DNA of 64,000 bases, from positions 29,139 through 93,138 of the forward strand of contig BPEH01000003.1 of assembly GCA_019654715.1 (NCBI GenBank), given 5' to 3'. The notes beneath the pieces were generated by a model. It ran no database searches. It worked only from the letters and a program-made list of their open reading frames with translations, and was not told the origin of the DNA. Within the stretch, counting starts at the first letter, position 1. Every line of letters begins with the position of its first letter. This document shows, piece by piece, positions 57,988-64,000 of the stretch. Both the position numbers and the translations under genes were made by a program. Source of the stretch: Fidelibacterota bacterium. Lineage in GTDB: Bacteria > Fidelibacterota > Marinisomatia > Marinisomatales > Marinisomataceae.

Positions 57988-58028
57988 GTCTCTTCAAGTG
58001 GATAGCATTATTCACTGAGAGACTTTTT
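57988..58028 (+). terminator. Stem-loop with T run between MerR and the hydroxylase gene
   Basis: GTCTCT (57988) pairs with AGAGAC (58018), with an inner AGTG/CACT stem, and TTTTT follows. It lies 53 bp after the MerR stop and 39 bp before the next gene. A promoter-like TTGACA-N16-TATATC (57932-57959) precedes it. Confidence 0.65.
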
Positions 58029-58066
58029 GGTTTCTATGATAAAAAAAATCGTTAAATTATCTTAAT

Positions 58067-59306
58067 ATGTTTGGTCAAGATAGCTCACCACTTATTACTT
58101 ATGCGATTCCATTCTTCATGCTTTTAGTTGGTATCGAGTTTATTTATGGACTGATTAAAAGAGAAAATAATTACAGAATAAATGATGCACTAGCCAGTAT
58201 GTCATTGGGGTTAATCAGTAGATTTATCCCATTGCTCGGGTTAGGTTTTCAGTATGTCGTCTATACTTATGTTGCTGAAGAGTTTAACTTAAGTTTACTA
58301 AACTCAACGGAAACTTGGGTTTGGGTAACTGCTTTTTTCATGTATGATTTATGTTATTATTGGATGCATCGTTTACACCATGAAGTAAAGGTTTTCTGGG
58401 CAACGCATGTAGTTCATCATCATGGAGAAGAATTTAATTTGTCGACAGCGATGAGACAGACTAGTACTGGCTTTCTTTGGAAATGGATATTCTTTCTTTC
58501 CAATGTTTCTTATAGGAATTCCACCAAATGTTTTTGTTACAGTGGCCGGAATAAATTTAATCTATCAATTCTGGGTACATACTGAGCATATTGGAAGATT
58601 GGGAGTTTTAGAGTACATATTTATAACTCCATCAAATCATAGAATACATCACGCTCAAAACGATGATTATTTAGATGCAAATTATGGAGGTGTTTTTATA
58701 ATTTGGGATCGTATTTTTGGAACTTTTATTGATGAAAGAGAAGATTTAAAGCCTGTTTATGGTACAGTGAAACCATTAAAGACATTTAATCCTTTATGGG
58801 CGAATGTTGAGGTTTTTTATCAAATGATTTTAGATTCCTATCGAACAAAAAGGTTTAAAGATAAAATACGTGTATGGTTTTCTCCACCTGCATGGAGACC
58901 AGATGATGTTGCAGAAAAATATCCTGTTCATAAGAATGATTTAGATAATTTTGAAAAATATGATCCAGAAATTACAACCATGGAAAAAGTGTTTGCATTC
59001 TTTCAATTTAGCATGATAAATGGTCTTACAATATTAATGCTATTTAATGTTGATAAATTTTCCTATCCAGAGATGGCTGGTGTTGCAATACTGGTATCAA
59101 CATTAGCAATATCAAACGCACTATTGCTTGATGGAAGAAATTATGCTAACAATCTAGAGGTGATACGAGCATGTGCTGTTCTTGTATTTATATATCTAGG
59201 ATTTTTTACCAATTTTGTATACTTAATTTTAGCTCATACTGTTATAGCATTAATTGTAGCATCAGTTCTTTCATTAGGCTTTAACCAACCAAGGACAGCA
59301 AGATGA
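58067..59306 (+). CDS. Sterol desaturase / fatty acid hydroxylase family, AGMO-like (frameshifted)
   Basis: About 413 residues with a break near 58497. Membrane helices precede a di-iron histidine cluster: MHRLHHEVKVFWATHVVHHHGEE (several HxxHH) and later NHRIHHAQNDDYLDANYGG. The closest architecture is alkylglycerol monooxygenase/TMEM195-type hydroxylases, which use a histidine-rich membrane active site. The C-terminal third has further helices (AILVSTLAISNALLL, VYLILAHTVIALIVASVLS). Substrate unknown; ether-lipid or fatty-acid hydroxylation is inferred from the family. Confidence 0.78.
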
Positions 59307-59755
59307 GAAAAATACTAGGACTCGTATTTTTGTTTATATTATCTTGTGATGTAGATGAACAAGTAAGTGTATCGCTTCCAATAACTGATATAGATATGGA
59401 AGTTCCAACTATTACCATTAATCAACCTGTAACAGATTCAATCTATGTGACAGGACAAACAATTGATTTTGATATCACTGCAAGCGATGATCTTGCAATA
59501 TTAGCTGTTTTCTTGGAAATTGATGGGATTGAAATCTTTCTTAGCAATGATATGAGCACAGATTCTCTTATCACAACATTTCAAACTAATTATGCATTTG
59601 ATTCAACAAGTTTTTGTAGTTCTAACTGTGGTGCTACTACTGAGAATAGTTTTATTGTTAAAGCATGGGTAAGCGATTACGCAGGTAATACGTCTTTAGA
59701 TTGGATCCGGGTTGAATTTAATTATAGTGAATCAGATAATGATGATTCTCAATGA
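59303..59755 (+). CDS. Ig-like lipoprotein
   Basis: A 150-residue lipoprotein. Signal peptide RKILGLVFLFILSC with the Cys at about residue 15, followed by DVDEQ. The mature part is one Ig/Big_9-type beta domain (VPTITINQPVTDSIYVTGQT, LAILAVFLEIDGIEIFL, VKAWVSDYAGNTSLDWI) and an acidic tail. Two Cys in CSSNC may form a disulfide. Overlaps the previous stop by 4 bp. Surface role inferred only. Confidence 0.65.
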   Translation: MRKILGLVFLFILSCDVDEQVSVSLPITDIDMEVPTITINQPVTDSIYVTGQTIDFDITASDDLAILAVFLEIDGIEIFLSNDMSTDSLITTFQTNYAFDSTSFCSSNCGATTENSFIVKAWVSDYAGNTSLDWIRVEFNYSESDNDDSQ

Positions 59756-59886
59756 GGATATTGAATTCACTATTAGTAGGAGTAGGAATTTCTTTTGCAT
59801 CCATTCTGATTCCTGTTATTGGTGTAATAATATCAATCCCTATGGGATTAATTGGAGCGTGGATATATTATGATTACAAGAAATAG
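59752..59886 (+). CDS. 44-residue small membrane protein
   Basis: ATG 59752 overlaps the stop of the Ig-like lipoprotein gene (ATGA) and runs to TAG 59884-59886. It encodes a basic start MRILN and two hydrophobic segments (VGVGISFASILIPVIGVI, then MGLIGAWIYYDYKK). The overlapped start and the clean frame in an area free of other genes support it; its last 17 bases overlap the msrA start. Function unknown. Confidence 0.5.
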   Translation: MRILNSLLVGVGISFASILIPVIGVIISIPMGLIGAWIYYDYKK

Positions 59887-60427
59887 TACTTTATATAATT
59901 TTTCATTATTTTCAATTAGCTTATTTAGCATAGTTATGGCACAAGAAAGTAAAGATCATAATAACGCATTTTTTGCTGCAGGATGTTTTTGGGGAGTAGA
60001 ATCTACTTTCCAATCACTTGAAGGAGTAGTTTCTACAACGGTGGGGTATACAGGAGGGAATGCAAAGAATCCTTCTTATGAAGTTGTGTGTACTGGGATT
60101 ACAGGACATGCAGAAGCTGTTAAGGTTGTGTATGATGCAAACGTTATATCATACGAGAATCTTCTAAATACTTTTTTTGAATTACACGATCCAACGACAC
60201 CTAATAGACAAGGGCCAGACATTGGAACCCAATATCGATCTGCTATATTTTATGGCAATGATAATGAAAAAAAATTGGCTGAAAAGATAATCAATGCAGT
60301 AAATGAATCCGGTAAATTTAGAACAAAAATAGTAACAGAAGTCGAACCGGTGAATGATTTTTATGATGCAGAAGATTATCATCAAGATTATTATAAAAAG
60401 AGGGGAATAAACGGTTGCGCGATATAG
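59870..60427 (+). CDS. msrA: Peptide methionine sulfoxide reductase MsrA, exported
   Basis: Reduces methionine-S-sulfoxide in proteins. It has a signal-like N-terminus (YNFSLFSISLFSIVMAQ), then the catalytic FFAAGCFWGVESTFQSLEG and TTVGYTGGNAKNPSYEVVCTG. Then HAEAVKVVYD, ELHDPTTPNRQGPDIGTQYRS and the C-terminal GCAI. I choose ATG 59870. The signal peptide suggests it works in the periplasm, repairing envelope proteins. It has only one late Cys in addition to the catalytic one. Confidence 0.9.
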   Translation: MITRNSTLYNFSLFSISLFSIVMAQESKDHNNAFFAAGCFWGVESTFQSLEGVVSTTVGYTGGNAKNPSYEVVCTGITGHAEAVKVVYDANVISYENLLNTFFELHDPTTPNRQGPDIGTQYRSAIFYGNDNEKKLAEKIINAVNESGKFRTKIVTEVEPVNDFYDAEDYHQDYYKKRGINGCAI

Positions 60428-60443
60428 AACATAGGAGACCAAA

Positions 60444-60974
60444 ATGAAATTAGAAAGATTCACATATTTATTGGCGTTTGTATTATTGATTGTCTTTACA
60501 TCAGATTTACAAGGACAATTTAGAAGAAAGAAAGTCAAACTAAGTGACAATAACAAGGTTGAAGAATTCATTAACGATTACATTCAAGACCCATTTATGG
60601 TACAACATATTCAAGCTCTTCAATCAGAGTTGGTAAAAATTGGTTTTGAAATTTTACCTCCAGATACTGACGGGAATGTAGAAATAGAAATTCTATTTGA
60701 AGATTTTAATTTTGATCCATACTATGGAGATACCGCTGATCCAAAGAAATCATATATCTTGTTTCGAGATCCAAAAACCAAAAAAGTATTTGCAAAATTC
60801 TATACGAATTCAATTCTTCAAGATGATGAGGTATCTGGACCAATGACCAGTTCTTTCTCAAGCGGATTTGAAAGTGGAGGAGGAGGCAGTGGATGGAATA
60901 CAGATGATACAAGGCCCGTTGAGATAAATGCTATTATTTTAGATTGGATAAAACAAGTTGAAAGCTTCTATTAA
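60444..60974 (+). CDS. Secreted hypothetical protein
   Basis: A 176-residue protein with a signal peptide ([18 protein letters not shown]). The mature part begins basic (FRRKKVKL), then [19 protein letters not shown] and [19 protein letters not shown], then a Gly-rich segment ([14 protein letters not shown]), ending [10 protein letters not shown]. No domain is recognised. It starts 16 bp after msrA and 2 bp before leuS, so it may be cotranscribed with both. Confidence 0.6.
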   Translation: MKLERFTYLLAFVLLIVFTSDLQGQFRRKKVKLSDNNKVEEFINDYIQDPFMVQHIQALQSELVKIGFEILPPDTDGNVEIEILFEDFNFDPYYGDTADPKKSYILFRDPKTKKVFAKFYTNSILQDDEVSGPMTSSFSSGFESGGGGSGWNTDDTRPVEINAIILDWIKQVESFY

Positions 60975-60976
60975 TT

Positions 60977-63416
60977 TTGAGTTACAATCATAAAAAAATT
61001 GAACCAAAATGGCAGGAATATTGGACAAATAATAATACTTTTTTAACCTCAGAAGATAATAAGCCAAAATACTACGTTTTAGATATGTTTCCTTATCCAT
61101 CCGGTTCAGGATTACATGTAGGGCATGCTCTTGGCTATGTTGCAACCGACATTATTGCACGATTTAAACGTATGAAAGGATTTAATGTATTGCATCCTAT
61201 GGGATGGGATGCATTTGGGCTTCCAGCAGAACAATATGCAATTAAAACAGGAACTCACCCTAGTGTTACTACTTCACAAAATATTCAAAATTTTAAACGA
61301 CAAATTAATCAACTTGGATTTTCTTATGATTGGTCCAAAGAGATTAATACTACTGACCCAGAATATTATAAGTGGACCCAATGGATTTTTCTTCAATTAT
61401 ATAACCAAGGACTTGCCTACCAAGAAGAAGTAGCGGTTAATTGGTGTCCAGAACTACGTGCTGTACTTGCAAACGAAGAAGTAGTAGATGGGAAAATCAG
61501 ATATTGGAGGACATCCTGTATATCGAACTCCAATGAAGCAATGGGTATTAAAAATTACTAAATACGCTGAATCTTTATTAAATGGGCTTGAAGATTTAGA
61601 TTGGCCAGAAAATATTAAAGAACTCCAGAAAAATTGGATTGGAAAATCCGAAGGAGTAGAAATCAACTTTTCTATCAAAGATTCTTCAGAAGAACCTATT
61701 AAAGTGTATACAACCAGGTCAGATACGTTATTTGGGGCAACATATATGGTCATAGCACCAGAACACCCACTTGTTGATACAATTGTCACAGAAAAGCAAA
61801 AAAAAGCAGTAGAAAAATATATCAAAGAGACACAGAAAAAATCTGACTTTGATAGAACAGAAATTAATAAAGATAAAACAGGTATTTTTACAGGATCCTA
61901 TGCGATTAATCCTCTCAGCAAAGAAGAAATGGAAATCTGGGTTGCTGACTATGTACTTATTAGTTATGGCACAGGAGCAATTATGGCAGTTCCTGGACAC
62001 GATGAGCGTGATTGGGAGTTTGCAAAAAAATATGATTTACCAATCAAAGAAGTGGTGAAGGGGGGAGACGTCACAAAAGCAGCTTTTATAGACAAAGGAG
62101 ATGCTATAATTGTGAATTCTTCACACCCAGATACACTCTCAATTGATGGATTAACAGTTGAAAAAGCTATCAAGAAAACAATTCAATATATTGAAAAAAA
62201 AGAATTAGGTACTGGAGCAGTCAATTATAAGCTAAGAGATTGGTTGTTTTCTAGACAACGTTATTGGGGAGAACCTTTTCCAATTATTCATACAGATGAC
62301 GGATCAGAAACGGTTAAAGAAGAAGATCTCCCTGTTATGTTGCCGGAAGTAGAAAATTACAAACCATCAGATGATGGAAAATCTCCACTTTCTACTATCA
62401 AAAGTTGGGTTGAAGTAAAAGATTCATCGGGTAATATTGTTGGACTTAGAGAGACAAATACGATGCCTCAATGGGCTGGTTCCTGTTGGTATTATTTGCG
62501 TTTTACTGACCCATTAAATAGAGATAATTCATGGTCTAAAAAGAAAGAAAAATACTGGATGCCAGTTGATTTATATATTGGAGGACAAGAACATGCTGTA
62601 CTGCATTTATTATATTCAAGATTTTGGCACCATGTATTACACGATTTAGGTCTTGTATCAACAAAAGAACCCTTTAAAAAATTATATAATCAGGGAATGA
62701 TTCTAGGAGATGATGGAGCCAAAATGAGTAAATCAAGAGGGAATGTTGTTAATCCTGATGATATTATCGATGAATACGGTGCTGATTCAATGCGATTATA
62801 TGAAATGTTTATGGGACCACTCAATAAATCAAAACCGTGGAATACTAAAGGATTACAAGGATGTTACAGATTTGTCAACAAATTATGGGCTATTATTGTC
62901 GATGAAGAAGGGAAGTTGTCCTCAAAAATAGCAGAAGATATTACTCCAGACAAAGAAACATTACATCTCCATCATACTACCATTAAAAAAGTGGGGGATG
63001 ATATTGAAAATCTTCACTTTAATACTGCAGTTTCTCAACTAATGATTTATTGCAATCATCTACAGAAATGTAACAAGATTTCAAGAGATTTAATCGTAGA
63101 TCTTGTTAAGGTATCAGCACCATTTATGCCACATCTTTCGGAAGAATTCTGGTCATTGTTAGGCAATAAAGACTCTCTTGCATACGAAAATTGGCCTGAT
63201 TACGATGAACAACTAACTCAGACCGATGAAGTAACAGTTGTGGTACAAGTAAATGGTAAATTAAGGGCAAATATTACTTTAGCAAAAGATTCTGATGAAA
63301 CGACTGCTGTAAATGCAGCATTAGCGCTTGAAAAAGTAGAAAATTATACTTCAAAAGGATCTATTGTAAAAACAATCTATGTGCCGAATAGATTACTAAA
63401 CTTTGTTGTCAAGTAA
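60977..63416 (+). CDS. leuS: Leucyl-tRNA synthetase (frameshifted)
   Basis: Class I aminoacyl-tRNA synthetase of about 812 residues, TTG start. The HIGH motif is [14 protein letters not shown], followed by [16 protein letters not shown]. An inserted base near 61497 breaks the frame (EEVVDGK, then [16 protein letters not shown]). The editing domain has [13 protein letters not shown] and [16 protein letters not shown], and the KMSKS motif is in [17 protein letters not shown]. Essential, so the break is an error. Its end overlaps the convergent membrane-protein gene by 21 bp. Confidence 0.95.
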
Positions 63417-64000
63417 ACCTATTGCTTTAACCGTCATCCAATTCGAAAAGAATCCAATTAAGAAGATGATCTTTTGTGCAGAGGCTTGCACCATTACTCC
63501 ATGGGCTGATGGTGATATTGATCCATCGGCTAATACGAAGAATGGTTTTGGACCATACCACATTACACAGATGTAACCAATGGTAGCAAAGGAATAAAAT
63601 AGTAGTATCCAACCATATTTATTATCAATTGCATTTGATTTCAGAAATAAATATCCAAAAAGAGCAGTCCCAAAACACCCAAAATAGAAAATATTGTTAG
63701 CAAACAGGATATGAGCAAGATATAAGGAATCAACATCTGCGGGGGTTAATGCAACCCCAATTGTAGAAAAACAGGCGATTATTGATGCAATTTTGGCCAA
63801 AGAAGCTATATTTTGATCTATATCATTAAGATAATTTGTCATATGGTATATAAATCGACCATAAAAGATTCCGAAAATAACCATAGCATTATTAAATAAA
63901 AAACTAGAAAAGAAGTTTAAATCACCAGAATGACTAGTAGTTCTTCCAAGATCGCTTAGAAAATTAGTACAGAAATTATAGAAGGTAGCAATATCTTTAA
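63396..64000 (-). CDS. Membrane protein, partial; relative of the gene at 29446
   Basis: The gene enters from beyond the window end; about 200 C-terminal residues are seen. Hydrophobic segments include FNNAMVIFGIFYGRFIY, NNIFYFGCFGTALFGYLFL, LLFYSFATIGYICVMWYG and KIIFLIGFFSNWMTVKAIG. The early part reads FYNFCTNFLSDLGRTTSHSG, matching YNNFISELGAFTAHNGEFN in the 29446 protein. Family not named. Its 3' end overlaps leuS by 21 bp. Confidence 0.65.
   Translation of the reverse strand, partial: KDIATFYNFCTNFLSDLGRTTSHSGDLNFFSSFLFNNAMVIFGIFYGRFIYHMTNYLNDIDQNIASLAKIASIIACFSTIGVALTPADVDSLYLAHILFANNIFYFGCFGTALFGYLFLKSNAIDNKYGWILLFYSFATIGYICVMWYGPKPFFVLADGSISPSAHGVMVQASAQKIIFLIGFFSNWMTVKAIGLLDNKV

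Overview
The window is an AT-rich bacterial chromosome segment packed with genes, almost all on the + strand, often with ATGA or TAATG start/stop overlaps. Many short secreted proteins and lipoproteins, TPR lipoproteins, Bacteroidota-like secreted proteins and the mix of housekeeping orders suggest an uncultured member of the FCB group. A marine Marinimicrobia (SAR406)-like lineage is my best guess; this is inference from gene style, not from a marker search. I see no phage, insertion sequence or CRISPR array. The sequence carries several dozen single-base frameshifts, many in genes that must work in a living cell (obgE, recA, nusA, infB, leuS, icd). They are best read as uncorrected sequencing errors, so I annotate such genes over their full span.

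Layout. 1-1.4 kb: end of icd, then obgE. 1.4-5.7 kb: tRNA-Ser and small accessory genes (a broken YwqK/MORN-like gene, secreted unknowns, a CPBP protease, a thioredoxin-like lipoprotein), ending convergently with bolA. 6.0-23.9 kb: one long run of + genes that may form an operon: TPR lipoprotein, pyrD-like, rlpA-like, a lipid kinase, cdsA, then a seven-gene block (10703-17477) of a MutL-type actin-fold ATPase, a barrel/KOW protein, a small soluble protein and four membrane proteins. After it come lysine 6-transaminase, rsmI, tmk, ctpA, an ILVBL-like ThDP enzyme and a DoxX-like protein. 24-31.7 kb: tRNA-Val, a cupin, a double DsbA-fold protein, a CADD-family PABA-synthesis candidate, hemolysin III, apt, an SdsA1-like sulfatase, a membrane protein and a TPR lipoprotein with a clear terminator.

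31.8-37.6 kb: dnaX-ybaB-recR-pgsA-pgpA-cinA-recA (replication, repair and phosphatidylglycerol synthesis). 37.6-41.7 kb: an AGCS amino-acid symporter on the - strand, rnhB, lepB and a coiled-coil protein. 41.7-48.3 kb: tRNA-Leu, a long-chain acyl-CoA synthetase, a PqqB-like metallo-hydrolase, a secreted unknown, a glycosylasparaginase, trhO and a TPR membrane protein. 48.3-56.4 kb: the classic nusA-infB-rbfA-truB-ribF-rpsO-pnp translation/RNA operon. 56.4-64 kb: alanine dehydrogenase, a MerR-type regulator with a candidate operator, an AGMO-like hydroxylase, a lipoprotein, a 44-residue membrane peptide, msrA, a secreted unknown, leuS, and a partial membrane protein related to the one at 29.4 kb.

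The strongest candidate for an undescribed system is the 10703-17477 block. Its ATPase belongs to the family annotated 'glutamate mutase L', yet no cobalamin-dependent mutase subunit is present in the window. The ATPase is instead embedded among membrane proteins in tightly overlapping gene order, which suggests an ATP-driven or ATP-gated envelope complex of unknown function.
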